Part shown: positions 49,617 through 62,160 of the stretch, in pieces
How positions within the stretch are numbered: the stretch's first letter is position 1
Layout of the letters: the number at the start of each line of letters is the position of its first letter
Source: an uncultured Enterorhabdus sp.
GTDB lineage: Bacteria; Actinomycetota; Coriobacteriia; Coriobacteriales; Eggerthellaceae
DNA: 64,000 bases
Assembly (NCBI GenBank): GCA_947649205.1
Contig: CANSQM010000016.1
Span: 1-64,000, forward strand
Direction: 5' to 3'
The notes under the pieces: model-generated
The model's input: the letters and a program-made list of their open reading frames with translations, nothing else
What the model was told of the DNA's origin: nothing
Databases searched by the model: none
Position numbers and translations under genes: made by a program

Positions 49617-50714
49617 CTACTCCTCATAATCCGTATCGATCACTACATCGAACGAGTAGGCCGGATACCGCGCCGACAGCGCCTTCACCACCGCGTCGCG
49701 CACCGCCTCCCCGTCGGCCGAGAAGTCCACCACCATGTCGAAGTACACCGTGGCGTCTTCCGTATCCCCGTAGAACCCATGCACTTGCTCGATGGCCGGC
49801 TCCTCGGCCACGATCTTCTGCAGGGCCGCGCGCATATCGGCGAACTGCCCTTGGCTGTTGGCCGCGTAAATGCCCACGATGGCCCGGATGCGGAACTTCT
49901 CGGCAAGCCCCTCGGTGATCTTGCGCGTCAGCTCGTGAATCTCGCGGGCATCCATGGCATCGTCCACCTCGATGTGCAGGCCGCCGAGCACCTCGTTGGG
50001 CCCGAAATTGTCCAACACAATGTCGTAGGTGCCCCGCACCCCGGGAAACCCGTTCACGTAGGTGGCGATGGCGTTCACCAGCTTCTTGTCCTCCGGCAGC
50101 CCGATGATGGGACCCAGCGCGTCCCGCAGCACCTCAATACCGGCCTTGCATACCACCAGCGAGATGATGAGGCCCACGACACCGTCGATGTTGAGCCCCC
50201 ACAGGTTCTGGGCCGCAGCCACCACCAGCGTGCCCGCCGACAGCACGGCGTCGTAGTTGGAATCCACCCCCGAGGCGATAAGCGCCTCGCAGTGCGTCTT
50301 GTCGCCGAAGCGCTTGAACATGATGCCGATGGCGATCTTCGCCAAAATGGCCACCACGATGACCGTGATGGTGACAACCGAATAGCTCGGCGCGCCCGGA
50401 TGGATGATCTTCACCACCGATTCCCGCAGCGACACTACGCCGGCCACCAGGATAATAACGGCGATGACCACGCTCGTCAGGTACTCCACGCGCCCGTAGC
50501 CGAAAGGATGGCGGCGATCGGGGCGGCGCCCGGCCAGCTTCGTGCCCACGATGGTCACGATGGAGGACAGGGCGTCGGTGGCGTTGTTCACGCCGTCCAG
50601 AATGATGGCGATGGAATGGGACACCAATCCCACGGCCAGTTTGAATGCCACGAGCAGCAGATTGCCCGCAATGCCGTACACGCTCGCCTTAACGATCTCC
50701 CGCTCGCGATCCAT
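49617..50714 (-). CDS. Cation diffusion facilitator exporter, probably Mn2+ type
   Basis: 365 residues from ATG 50714 (GAAGG 8 nt upstream; ATG 50720 also possible). Six TM helices and a cytoplasmic C-terminal domain (GPNEVLGGLHIEVDDAMDAREIHELTRKITEGL) identify a CDF proton/metal antiporter. The metal site residues read NNATD in TM2 (N-x3-D) and DSNYD in TM5 (D-x3-D) instead of H/D pairs, as in the Mn-type exporters such as MntE. An extra 80-residue tail (AIVGIYAANSQGQFADMRAA ... VDFSADGEAVRDAV) extends beyond the usual domain. The specificity call is inference. Confidence 0.88.
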   Translation of the reverse strand: MDREREIVKASVYGIAGNLLLVAFKLAVGLVSHSIAIILDGVNNATDALSSIVTIVGTKLAGRRPDRRHPFGYGRVEYLTSVVIAVIILVAGVVSLRESVVKIIHPGAPSYSVVTITVIVVAILAKIAIGIMFKRFGDKTHCEALIASGVDSNYDAVLSAGTLVVAAAQNLWGLNIDGVVGLIISLVVCKAGIEVLRDALGPIIGLPEDKKLVNAIATYVNGFPGVRGTYDIVLDNFGPNEVLGGLHIEVDDAMDAREIHELTRKITEGLAEKFRIRAIVGIYAANSQGQFADMRAALQKIVAEEPAIEQVHGFYGDTEDATVYFDMVVDFSADGEAVRDAVVKALSARYPAYSFDVVIDTDYEE

Positions 50715-50934
50715 GACCATCACCTTCGCTATATTATGTGCGCCCTTCCGGCTCAGCTTCGATTATAGCCCTCGTCCCCGCCGCCCTATATGCTTACCAC
50801 GTAGCCTTTCCAATGCAATTCGGCAACCTCCCGCCAACAGCGGCCACCAGCAGCCGAAACAAGTCGTGGCGCGGACTATATTTCATAGAGAAGCACTGCT
50901 TCTCCCTGTCCACGCTCACTTTCAGGAGGCATCC

Positions 50935-52716
50935 ATGGCTACCACTCCCACGGCCGCGCCGGCCGCGAGCACCAACCTCACCGACGGATTCCACGTGCTG
51001 GTTGAATCGCTGCTGAAGAACGATTTGAACCGTATGTACGGCGTCATCGGCATTCCCGTGACCGATGTGGCCCGCATCGCCCAGGCCAAGGGCATCCGCT
51101 ACATCGGCATGCGCCACGAGGCCGACGCCGGCAACGCCGCTGCGGCCGAGGGCTTCATCACCGGCAAGCCCGGCCTGTACCTCACCGTATCGGCCCCCGG
51201 GTTCCTGAACGGCATCGTGCCCTTGAAGGAGGCCACCGAGAACGGCTGGCCCGTCATCATGATGGCCGGCTCCTCGTCCCGCGAGCTCATCGACTTGGGC
51301 GAGGGCGACTACGAGGGGCTCGACCAGCTGAACTACGCGAAGCCCTTCGCCAAGGCCGCCTACCGGGTCGACAAGGTGGCGGACATTCCGCTCGTGGTGG
51401 CCCGGGCCATCCGCGCCGCCTGCTCGGGGCGCCCCGGCGGCGTGTACATCGACCTGCCCGGCGATACCCTGGGCCAGACCATCGACGCCACCGTGGCCGA
51501 GGGCCTGCTGTACAAGGTGAACGACCCGGCCCCGGCCCAAATTCCCGCCCAGAGCGTCGTCGATGAGGCCATGGCCGTGCTGGCCAGCGCCAAGAAGCCC
51601 CTCATCTACCTGGGCAAGGGCGCGGCCTACGCCCAGTGCGACGACGAGGTGCGCCAGTTCGTGGAAGCCACCGGGGCGCCGTATTTGGCCATGTCCATGG
51701 CCAAAGGCCTTTTGCCCGATAACCACCCGCAGAACGCCGCCAGCGCCCGCGGCATGACCATGCGCGAGGCCGACGTGGTGGTGCTGCTGGGGGCGCGCCT
51801 GAACTGGATGCTCAACTTCGGCAAGGGCAAGCACTGGAACGAGAACGTGAAGTTCATCCAGGTGGACATCGACCCCACCGAGATCGACAACTCCCGCTAC
51901 ATCGCCGCGCCGGTGGTGGGCGATCTGAAATCTACCGTGGGCCTGTTCAACGACTACCTGGCCGCCCATCCCTTCAAGGCCGATCCCGCCTGGCTCGCCT
52001 CCATCCAGGCCGATTCCGCGAAGAACAACGCCCGCTTCGGCGGAGCCGAGACGGCCGACACCGTGCCCATGAACCACTACAACGCCCTGGGGGCCATTAA
52101 GAAGGTGACCGACGCCAACCACGACGTGTACATCGCCAACGAGGGCGCCAACGCCCTGGACGATTGTCGCGACATCATCGATATGTACCTGCCCCGCCAC
52201 CGCCTGGACTGCGGCACCTGGGGCGTCATGGGCGTGGGCTTGCCCTACGCCATCGGCGCGGCCGTGACCACGGGGCGTCCAGTCATTTCCATCCACGGCG
52301 ATTCCGCCTTCGGCTTCGACGGCATGGAGGTGGAAACTATCTGCCGCTACAACCTGCCCGTGACCGCGGTGGTGCTGAACAACGGCGGCATCTACCGCGG
52401 CGACTTCAAGAACCTGGGCGACGACGGCGACCCCTCGCCCCTGACGCTTGCGGCGTGCGCCCACTACGAGAAGCTGATGGAGGCCTTCGGTGGCACCGGC
52501 TACTACGCCACCACCCCCGCCGAGGTGGAGCAGTACGTGGCCGCTGGCGTGGCGAGCCGCAAGCCCACCCTGGTGTGCTGCGAGCTGTCCATCCACGCCG
52601 GCAAGGAATCAGGGCACATCACCTACCTGAACCCCCAGCCCGTCACCGGCCCCCTCGTCGGCAACGAGCAAGAAGACCTGGCCGAGCACCGCGAAGGCGG
52701 CAAACTCGTCGATTAG
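50935..52716 (+). CDS. oxc: Oxalyl-CoA decarboxylase
   Basis: 593 residues from ATG 50935 with CAGGAGG. A thiamine-diphosphate enzyme that decarboxylates oxalyl-CoA to formyl-CoA and CO2. The ThDP glutamate sits in GMRHEADAGNAAAAEGFI; the middle domain has YLGKGAAYAQCDDEVRQFV and the Oxc-typical LGARLNWMLNFGKGKHWNE; the ThDP motif is GDSAFGFDGMEVETICRYNLP with NNGGIYRGD. It pairs with frc at 60.7-62.0 kb. The PFOR and AEC genes lie directly downstream in the same direction. A TATATT hexamer near 50877 could be its -10. Confidence 0.95.
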   Translation: MATTPTAAPAASTNLTDGFHVLVESLLKNDLNRMYGVIGIPVTDVARIAQAKGIRYIGMRHEADAGNAAAAEGFITGKPGLYLTVSAPGFLNGIVPLKEATENGWPVIMMAGSSSRELIDLGEGDYEGLDQLNYAKPFAKAAYRVDKVADIPLVVARAIRAACSGRPGGVYIDLPGDTLGQTIDATVAEGLLYKVNDPAPAQIPAQSVVDEAMAVLASAKKPLIYLGKGAAYAQCDDEVRQFVEATGAPYLAMSMAKGLLPDNHPQNAASARGMTMREADVVVLLGARLNWMLNFGKGKHWNENVKFIQVDIDPTEIDNSRYIAAPVVGDLKSTVGLFNDYLAAHPFKADPAWLASIQADSAKNNARFGGAETADTVPMNHYNALGAIKKVTDANHDVYIANEGANALDDCRDIIDMYLPRHRLDCGTWGVMGVGLPYAIGAAVTTGRPVISIHGDSAFGFDGMEVETICRYNLPVTAVVLNNGGIYRGDFKNLGDDGDPSPLTLAACAHYEKLMEAFGGTGYYATTPAEVEQYVAAGVASRKPTLVCCELSIHAGKESGHITYLNPQPVTGPLVGNEQEDLAEHREGGKLVD

Positions 52717-52837
52717 GAAGTCATCAACTGCGGCCGGCATGCTTCCCATCCCCCCGAGCCATGTCGAATGCGCCCTCGACCGTGACCAAGCGTAGAGGGG
52801 ATGCGGGGTGCCTTGACCGAGCGAGTTCCACAGCGAC

Positions 52838-52862
52838 TGGAAATGTCCAGTGGACATTTCCA
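52838..52862. repeat. 25-nt inverted repeat TGGAAATGTCC-AGT-GGACATTTCCA
   Basis: Perfect 11-bp arms with a 3-nt centre in the 239-bp gap between oxc and the AEC gene. There is no T-run. It may be an RNA-stabilising hairpin, an operator for the permease, or a dispersed repeat. Confidence 0.55.
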
Positions 52863-52955
52863 CAAAGCGAGGACTGTCTGAGCGAATCAAGGTACCCCGC
52901 AGCCCCGACCGGCGCAGAGCCCCAAGCTAACATCAACCGAGAAAGAAGGCCCGAA

Positions 52956-53999
52956 ATGGGAGACATAGGCAACATCATCATCGCCGACATCCTGCCGATC
53001 TTCGCCATCATGATCCTCGGCTACCTCGGCGGCAAGCTGCACAAGTTCGACCACGACCAGATGCAGGGCCTGAACAAGGTCGTGCTGGACATCGCCCTGC
53101 CGGCCGCGCTGTTTCTGTCCATCACTAAGGCCACCCGCGAGATGCTGTTCAGCGATCTCACGCTGACCCTCGTGAGCCTGGGCGTCGTCATCGGCATGTT
53201 CCTGCTCAGCTTCCTGTTGTGCTGGAAGATGTTCAAGCACAACATCGCCGAGGCCGGCGTGTGCGCTCTCATCGCCGGCTCGCCCACCATCGGCTTTCTG
53301 GGCTTCGCCGTGCTGGACCCAGTGTTCGGCACCGGCACCCAAACGGGCCTCGTGGTGGCCATCGTGGCCATCATCGTGAATGCCATCACCATTCCCATCG
53401 GCTTCTACCTGGTGAACAAGGGCATGAACGCCGAGGCGGCCACCGGTAAGACGAAGCTGGCCGCTACCGGAGCCGCCGCAACGGCCAAGGGCGCCCCGGC
53501 CGCACCGGCCCAGCATCACAACTCCAGCCTGAACGCCATCGTCAGCTCGCTCAAGCAGCCGGTGGTGTGGGTGCCCCTTTTGGCCGTGGCCCTGGTGCTG
53601 GTGGGCATTCAGTTCCCCGCCGAGCTGGACCCCTGCTTCAGCCTCATCGCCAAGGCCAACTCCGGCCTGGCCGTGTTCGCCGCCGGCATCGCCCTGTCCA
53701 CGGTGAAATTCGCCCTGGGCAAGGAAACCCTGTGGAACGTGTTCTACCGCAACCTGCTGACCCCGGCCGTGGGCCTGGCCATCGGGCTCGTTTGCGGCAT
53801 CCACGGCGTCATGCTGCAGATGTTCGTGCTGGCCATCGCCCTGCCTCCGGCATTCTCGGGCATCATCATTTCCAGCCGCTACAACATCTATGTTCGCGAA
53901 GGCGCCTCCACCGTGGCCGTGTCCACCCTGGCCTTCGCCGCCACCATGCCCCTCTGGATCGTCGTCACCCCCATGATCGAGCATATGTTCGGCGCCTAA
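52956..53999 (+). CDS. AEC-family permease, candidate oxalate/formate carrier
   Basis: 347 residues from ATG 52956 (AGAAAGAAGG upstream). About ten TM helices in two halves (ILPIFAIMILGYLGGKLHKF ... LNAIVSSLKQPVVWVPLLAV), separated by an Ala/Lys-rich cytoplasmic linker (GKTKLAATGAAATAKGAPAA). This is the auxin efflux carrier fold, found in bacterial malate/malonate and other organic-acid carriers. Its place between oxc and PFOR suggests transport of oxalate or formate in place of the MFS OxlT. The substrate is inference. Confidence 0.85.
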   Translation: MGDIGNIIIADILPIFAIMILGYLGGKLHKFDHDQMQGLNKVVLDIALPAALFLSITKATREMLFSDLTLTLVSLGVVIGMFLLSFLLCWKMFKHNIAEAGVCALIAGSPTIGFLGFAVLDPVFGTGTQTGLVVAIVAIIVNAITIPIGFYLVNKGMNAEAATGKTKLAATGAAATAKGAPAAPAQHHNSSLNAIVSSLKQPVVWVPLLAVALVLVGIQFPAELDPCFSLIAKANSGLAVFAAGIALSTVKFALGKETLWNVFYRNLLTPAVGLAIGLVCGIHGVMLQMFVLAIALPPAFSGIIISSRYNIYVREGASTVAVSTLAFAATMPLWIVVTPMIEHMFGA

Positions 54000-54073
54000 A
54001 GGAGCAACGGAAAACGCAGTACGTTCAGGGGCGGGCTTCAGGTCCGCTCCTTTCACAAGAGAAGGGAGCGTCC

Positions 54074-57781
<3,708 letters not shown>

Positions 57782-57800
57782 GAACCACGACATGACAAAA

Positions 57801-57829
57801 GAGCCCCTTCGCTCCTTTTGAGGGGGCTC
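57801..57829. terminator. Terminator after PFOR
   Basis: GAGCCCC (57801-57807) pairs with GGGGCTC (57823-57829); on the minus strand, GAGCCCC...GGGGCTC is followed by TTTTGTC. It separates the convergent PFOR and HTH genes and may act both ways. Confidence 0.7.
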
Positions 57830-57851
57830 GATCGAGCTCATCGGGAAGGGT

Positions 57852-58097
57852 TTACTCCTCCGCGTCACCTTGCTCGGCGTTGGGGTCAACGCCGTCGGGA
57901 TCGAACTCGAAAAGATCGCCGGGCTGGCAGTGAAGCTCCTTGCAGATCTTCATCATGGTGGAGAAGCGGATGGCCTTGATACGGCCCGTGCGAATGCGGG
58001 AGATGTTCACCGGGGAAATCTCGATACGACGAGACAGCTCGTTCACGGACATTTTGCGGTCCGCCATCACCCGATCAAGCCTGGAAATAATGCGCAT
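57852..58097 (-). CDS. Small XRE-type HTH regulator (YozG-like)
   Basis: 81 residues from ATG 58097. An HTH covers residues 5-68: ISRLDRVMADRKMSVNELSR, EISPVNISRIRTGRIKAIRF, CKELHCQPGDLFEFDPDG. It closely matches the HTH_26/YozG type that is commonly paired with DUF2975 membrane proteins, and the DUF2975 gene ends 10 nt upstream. The acidic tail (NAEQGDAEE) is unremarkable. Target unknown. Confidence 0.88.
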   Translation of the reverse strand: MRIISRLDRVMADRKMSVNELSRRIEISPVNISRIRTGRIKAIRFSTMMKICKELHCQPGDLFEFDPDGVDPNAEQGDAEE

Positions 58098-58107
58098 GGG
58101 ACAGCCT

Positions 58108-58641
58108 TCATACGGTATCGTCGCTTAACTGCTGTAGCAATGCCGCATAGCGAAAAATTGCCGACAACGAGTACATGATACCAGAGAACACCAGCATGCC
58201 AACGTTAAGGTTCACCGTCGGCTCAGAAGCCCCATCGTTCACAACGATTCCGTAGCCAGCAGAAGGGGCCACCGCATAGGAAACGCCAGCCGTAAATATC
58301 AGCTCCAACACGACGAGAGCCAAAGCCGCAAGCGAAACTATTCGCAGACGCCGAGCCTGGATCTCAGAAAAGGGAGGATTTCCCTTGACCACCTCATTGA
58401 AAATACGAAACAGCGTCCCCAGCATAACCACAACAAGAGCTCCGTATACAGCACAATAAGCAACCGTAGCGCCATTGACATTGCTCGGACTCGTGATGCA
58501 GCCATAGACCAGTACGCCCAGCATTAGCACCCAAACGACAATGCAAAGTGCAAAACACAGGGCAAAGACAATGCGGATGCCCTTGCACGCTTTCTCCGCT
58601 TTGCCCAAAGACCGTTCAATATCACGCTCATCAGTTCCCAT
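58108..58641 (-). CDS. DUF2975 membrane protein
   Basis: 177 residues from ATG 58641 (GAGGGATG upstream). Four TM helices (23-48, 63-84, 107-127, 145-165). The loop VVKGNPPFSEIQARRLRIVS and the closing FRYAALLQQLSDDTV match the DUF2975 pattern (GxPFxxxxxxRLRxxA and FxYGxxLQxxxDETL). DUF2975 proteins usually sit beside a YozG-like HTH gene, as here, and may act as its membrane partner. It lies downstream of the rSAM/peptide genes in the same direction. Confidence 0.85.
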   Translation of the reverse strand: MGTDERDIERSLGKAEKACKGIRIVFALCFALCIVVWVLMLGVLVYGCITSPSNVNGATVAYCAVYGALVVVMLGTLFRIFNEVVKGNPPFSEIQARRLRIVSLAALALVVLELIFTAGVSYAVAPSAGYGIVVNDGASEPTVNLNVGMLVFSGIMYSLSAIFRYAALLQQLSDDTV

Positions 58642-58661
58642 GGTTCATCCCTCGCGTTAGG

Positions 58662-58687
58662 GTGGTGACCGAGACATCGGTCACCAC
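58662..58687. repeat. 11-bp hairpin GTGGTGACCGA-GACA-TCGGTCACCAC
   Basis: A perfect 11-bp stem with a 4-nt loop, 12 nt after the peptide gene stop and 21 nt before the DUF2975 start. There is no T-run on either strand. It may protect or attenuate the rSAM-peptide transcript, or be an operator for the HTH protein encoded downstream. Confidence 0.55.
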
Positions 58688-58698
58688 GTGCCTGCAAA

Positions 58699-58782
58699 TT
58701 AAATACCGACCTTCAAGCACGGCGCGCTCGGCCCCACGTAAAAGCACACGTTCTGAGGCTCAGGCTCTCCATAAAACAGCAT
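58699..58782 (-). CDS. Candidate RiPP precursor peptide (27 aa)
   Basis: The ATG at 58782 comes 3 nt after the stop of the radical SAM/SPASM gene. A strong AAAGGAGG lies 8 nt upstream, inside that gene's end. The peptide starts MLFYGEPEPQNV, has Cys13 and Cys22, and ends CLKVGI; between the cysteines is FYVGPSAP. The ribosome site and spacing are better than most genes here, which argues it is translated. Two Cys plus aromatic residues suit thioether or other C-C/C-S crosslinks made by SPASM maturases. There is no obvious double-Gly leader; any leader is only the first 12 residues. Confidence 0.7.
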   Translation of the reverse strand: MLFYGEPEPQNVCFYVGPSAPCLKVGI

Positions 58783-58785
58783 GGC

Positions 58786-60024
58786 TCACACCTCCTTTCC
58801 CGTCTCGGCTCCCATCATGGCCTGAAAGAGAAGACGGTAGAACGTCCTCATCAGGGTGCAATAGGGATCGCAGGCCCCCACGTCGCCCGTGGCGAAGTAG
58901 GCGCGGGCCCGACAGCCGCCTCCGCACAGGTAGCGAATCTCGCAGGTACCGCACGGGGCCAGCTCGTCCACAGGCGGCGCGGGTCGGCGGAGCCGTTTCA
59001 AACACGTCGGATCGTCGCGCAGCGACCCCGCGCAAAAGGCCTCGTCGTGCAGCAGGTGGCACGGGAACACCTCCCCATCGGCCGACACGCTCACCAGAGA
59101 GCAGCCCGCACCGCAGCCCGTTGTGGTGCACAGCCCCGTGCTCACCGGCGTATCGGCCAGCAGCGGCACCCCGCCCGAGGCCAGACCCAAGGTGGCTCGG
59201 GCCAGGGCGACCAAGGCTTCCTCGTCGGGCAGCACCGCAGCGAGCTCTCCCCCATCGGCCGGGGCCGAGAGCAGACTGAAGTTGATGGTCGCCCCCAACT
59301 CATCGGCCAAGGCGCAGTAGGAGCCCATGGCATCTCCGTTGCTCCGGTGAATAGTCGGGATGATATGGGCCCGCACGCCCGCGGCCCGAATGCGCTTGAC
59401 CGTTTCCACCAACGCCGAAAAGCGATTCTCCCGCCGGATAGCCGACACCGCGCGGACATCGGCCCCATCGAAGGATACCGAGATGCAATCCACCCATGGC
59501 GCCAGGGCCTCCAGCGCTTCCCCAGTCACCCGCGTGCCGTTTGTGAGCACGTCCACCTGCTCGATGCCGGCTTCCTTGGCCCCGGCGACGATGGCCGCCA
59601 AATCGTCGCGCAGAAACGGTTCGCCGCCGGAAATGACCAGACGTATCACGCCCGCAGCCGCCAAACGATCCACGATCTCGAGCATCGTCCCCAGGGGCAG
59701 GTCATCCTTCTCGTTGCGGCCGTCTACCGCGGAATAGCAGCCAACGCAGCGCAGATTGCAGCGATGGGTGACGTGCAGATAGGCCATTTGCAGCGTCGAC
59801 TCCTCACCGGTGCGCGCCTCCTCGCCGAAACCGCCGCGGCGCAAATGCTCCAACAGGCGCTCGTCCACGGCGGCAACGACCTCGTCGGGCACATCTTCGG
59901 TGAACATGCGGTGGCACAGGGTACGGCCCTCCGGAGTCAGGCCGATAACCGCACCCGTCGCCGTATTGCCGATCATGGGAATGGAGAACGGTTCGTGCTC
60001 CACGATGGTATGGCCGAACCTCAT
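58786..60024 (-). CDS. Radical SAM/SPASM peptide maturase
   Basis: 412 residues from ATG 60024 (GAGGGGAG upstream). Residues 1-75 look like a PqqD/RRE-type peptide-binding segment (GNTATGAVIGLTPEGRTLCH, AAVDERLLEHLRRGGF). Radical SAM motif CNLRCVGC near residue 88 and RLVISGGEPFLRDDL near 131. The SPASM domain has CGAGCSLVSVSADGEVFPC, CGTCEIRYLCGGGCRARAY and CDPYC, enough for two auxiliary [4Fe-4S] clusters. SPASM enzymes of this type modify ribosomal peptides; the 27-residue gene after it is the probable substrate. No exporter or protease gene is adjacent. Confidence 0.88.
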   Translation of the reverse strand: MRFGHTIVEHEPFSIPMIGNTATGAVIGLTPEGRTLCHRMFTEDVPDEVVAAVDERLLEHLRRGGFGEEARTGEESTLQMAYLHVTHRCNLRCVGCYSAVDGRNEKDDLPLGTMLEIVDRLAAAGVIRLVISGGEPFLRDDLAAIVAGAKEAGIEQVDVLTNGTRVTGEALEALAPWVDCISVSFDGADVRAVSAIRRENRFSALVETVKRIRAAGVRAHIIPTIHRSNGDAMGSYCALADELGATINFSLLSAPADGGELAAVLPDEEALVALARATLGLASGGVPLLADTPVSTGLCTTTGCGAGCSLVSVSADGEVFPCHLLHDEAFCAGSLRDDPTCLKRLRRPAPPVDELAPCGTCEIRYLCGGGCRARAYFATGDVGACDPYCTLMRTFYRLLFQAMMGAETGKEV

Positions 60025-60306
60025 CCTGGGCTCCCCTCATTGCGTGATATTTTAACTATTTTCGATCATTTCTCATCCGCATTTATGCGTTGTCCGCCAT
60101 AAAATATCGCCTTATTAACACGAAACGCTAGAGACCTCCCAAAAGAGGCTCTCACCAGGCAACTTGTCTTCGGAAAAGTCCTCGATCGCCAGCAATGGGG
60201 GCTGCCCGGGCGACGCAAATCAACCAGGTGCAGCGTGGGCCAAAAATAGTATCTCCGAACAGCGCAGATCGCCCGAGGACCACCGAAGATGCCGGAGCCG
60301 CGCAGA

Positions 60307-60522
60307 CTACATGCCGCGGAAAATATCCTCGAGGGTAATGCCGAGCGAGGTGGCTATCTTCTGGAGTGTGCGCAGGGTGAGGTTCTTCTTACCGGCCTCG
60401 ATCTCGCTCATATAGGACTTGGTCATGGAGGTCATGAGCGCCAGCTGCGACTGCGACACGCCCTTGGATATGCGAATATCCCGAATGCGTTTCCCAATTC
60501 TGTTTTGCAGTCGATTGCTCAT
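60307..60522 (-). CDS. Small XRE-type HTH protein
   Basis: 71 residues from ATG 60522; a longer frame upstream overlaps the frc terminator and is unlikely. A single HTH: RDIRISKGVSQSQLALMTSM, KSYMSEIEAGKKNLTLRTLQ, LGITLEDIFRGM. Typical SinR/Xre-like stand-alone domain. It is upstream of the rSAM gene by 280 bp in the same direction and may control it. A GAGACCTC/GAGGCTCTC hairpin at 60131-60153 may be its terminator. Confidence 0.85.
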   Translation of the reverse strand: MSNRLQNRIGKRIRDIRISKGVSQSQLALMTSMTKSYMSEIEAGKKNLTLRTLQKIATSLGITLEDIFRGM

Positions 60523-60596
60523 GGCCCCAAGGCTACCTTGCCCTGTAAAAAGCGGTTTTCTTATAACCGAACTTACGGCGAACTTCAGCAAATATG

Positions 60597-60628
60597 CAAA
60601 ACGCCGGGCCCCGAAAGGGAACCCGGCG
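60597..60628 (-). terminator. Terminator of frc
   Basis: CGCCGGG (60602-60608) pairs with CCCGGCG (60622-60628), with an inner CCC/GGG pairing. TTTT follows on the minus strand (60598-60601). It is about 65 nt after the frc stop. Confidence 0.75.
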
Positions 60629-60690
60629 CTTGGTGCGGGCGGCTCGTTTTCGCTGGAGCGAAACACTCCGCAAAAGCCAGGCGGCCCAGC

Positions 60691-62025
60691 TTACTTCTTA
60701 ATCACCTGCACGGCTGCGTTGTGCGGTGTCGTCGGCGCTTCCAGGACACCGGCCTGGGTGTACTGCTGCACCTGATCGGCCGTGTAGCCCAAGCCCTCCA
60801 GAATCTCGGCATTGTGCTCGCCCAGGTCGGGAGCGCGCTGGTAGTCCGGCTTGAAGTTCGACATCGTGAACGGCAGCCCGATGGTCTTGAACTTCCCGCG
60901 GGCACCGCCCTGGTCGATCTCGGGAATAGTGCCGTCGGTGGTCAGGTCGGGGTCGTGCTCGATCTCGTACCAATCGAGCACCGGGCCCACCGGCACACCG
61001 GCCGCGCCCAGCTTATCCGTCAGTTCGAACTTGTCGTACTGCTTGGTGAATTCCTCGATGATCGGGTACAGCTCCTGCTTGTGCAGCTGGCGGTTTTGCC
61101 ACGGCGTGAACCGGACGTCGGTGGCCAGTTCTGGCTTGCCGATGGCCTCGGCCAGAATCTTGAAGGCCTTGTCGGAGTTCTGCACGACGATATACACGAA
61201 GGCGTTGGGGTCGGTCTCCCAGCCCTTGGCCTTGTAGCACCAGCCGATGACCTGGCCGCCCTCGGTGTTCTCGGCGCGCGGGATAGCGCGGCCCCAATCG
61301 AAGTTCGGGTACACCTCGTAGTGCGGCAGGGCACCCAGGTTGTCCAACATCAGCTGATCGCGCAGCTTGATGCGGCACAGGTTCAGCACGGCGTTCTGCA
61401 TGGACTGGTACACGTAGCAGCCCTCGCCCGTGCGCTCGCGCTGCAGCAGTGCCGACAGGATGCCGATGAGGAAGTGCATGCCGGTGTTGGAATCGCCCAG
61501 GGCCGCAGCGGACTGGGTGGGCACGTTGAAGTCGCCCTCGTTCCAACCGGTGGTGGAGGCGGCGCCGCCGGCCGATTGGGCCACAGGCTCGAAGGCCTTC
61601 ACATGAGCGAAGCGCGAGCCCTGGTTGAAGCCCTTGAGCGAGGCCATGATGCAGCGCGGGTTGATGGCGTGCACCTGCTCCCAGCCAAAGCCCATCTTCT
61701 CCACGTCGCCCGGACCGATGTTCTCCACGAACAGGTCGGCCTCCTTCAGCAGCTTGGTCAGGATCTCCTTGCCCTCGGGCGTCTTCACGTTCAGGGTGAG
61801 GGACTTCTTGTTGGCGTTCAGCTGAAGATAGTACAGGCTCCAGGAATCGGCGATATCCAGCAGCTCGGTACGGGTCGGGTCGCCGCCCGGGCGCTCGATC
61901 TTGATGACCTCGGCGCCCATCCACGCCAAAAACTGGGTGCAGGAGGGGCCCGACTGAACCTCAGTCCAGTCGATGACCTTGATGCCCGCCAAAGGGGCCG
62001 TGGAATTCGCGTTTGTTGCAGTCAC
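60691..62025 (-). CDS. frc: Formyl-CoA:oxalate CoA-transferase
   Basis: 444 residues from a GTG at 62025 (GAGGTG 5-6 nt upstream; reads MTATNANSTAPLAG); longer versions of the frame run into the WYL gene. A class III CoA-transferase that moves CoA from formyl-CoA to oxalate, feeding Oxc. Family features: GIKVIDWTEVQSGPSCTQFL, GAEVIKIERPGGDPTR, the glutamine-containing ANKKSLTLNVK, and the catalytic Asp178 in AAALGDSNTGMHF, equal to Asp169 of the Oxalobacter enzyme. Length is near the norm (about 428). It lies 8 kb from oxc and divergent from the WYL regulator. Confidence 0.95.
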   Translation of the reverse strand: MTATNANSTAPLAGIKVIDWTEVQSGPSCTQFLAWMGAEVIKIERPGGDPTRTELLDIADSWSLYYLQLNANKKSLTLNVKTPEGKEILTKLLKEADLFVENIGPGDVEKMGFGWEQVHAINPRCIMASLKGFNQGSRFAHVKAFEPVAQSAGGAASTTGWNEGDFNVPTQSAAALGDSNTGMHFLIGILSALLQRERTGEGCYVYQSMQNAVLNLCRIKLRDQLMLDNLGALPHYEVYPNFDWGRAIPRAENTEGGQVIGWCYKAKGWETDPNAFVYIVVQNSDKAFKILAEAIGKPELATDVRFTPWQNRQLHKQELYPIIEEFTKQYDKFELTDKLGAAGVPVGPVLDWYEIEHDPDLTTDGTIPEIDQGGARGKFKTIGLPFTMSNFKPDYQRAPDLGEHNAEILEGLGYTADQVQQYTQAGVLEAPTTPHNAAVQVIKK

Positions 62026-62160
62026 GGGAACACCTCGCTTCTCGAAGGATTTAGAATGTGCTACGGCATCTATTCTAGAAAGCGGATGGCGGCAATCTCG
62101 TTCGCTGAGCGCCTTTGTCACAGAGCGGTTTGCAGATTGTGGTGAGAAGGGAAGGTACCC

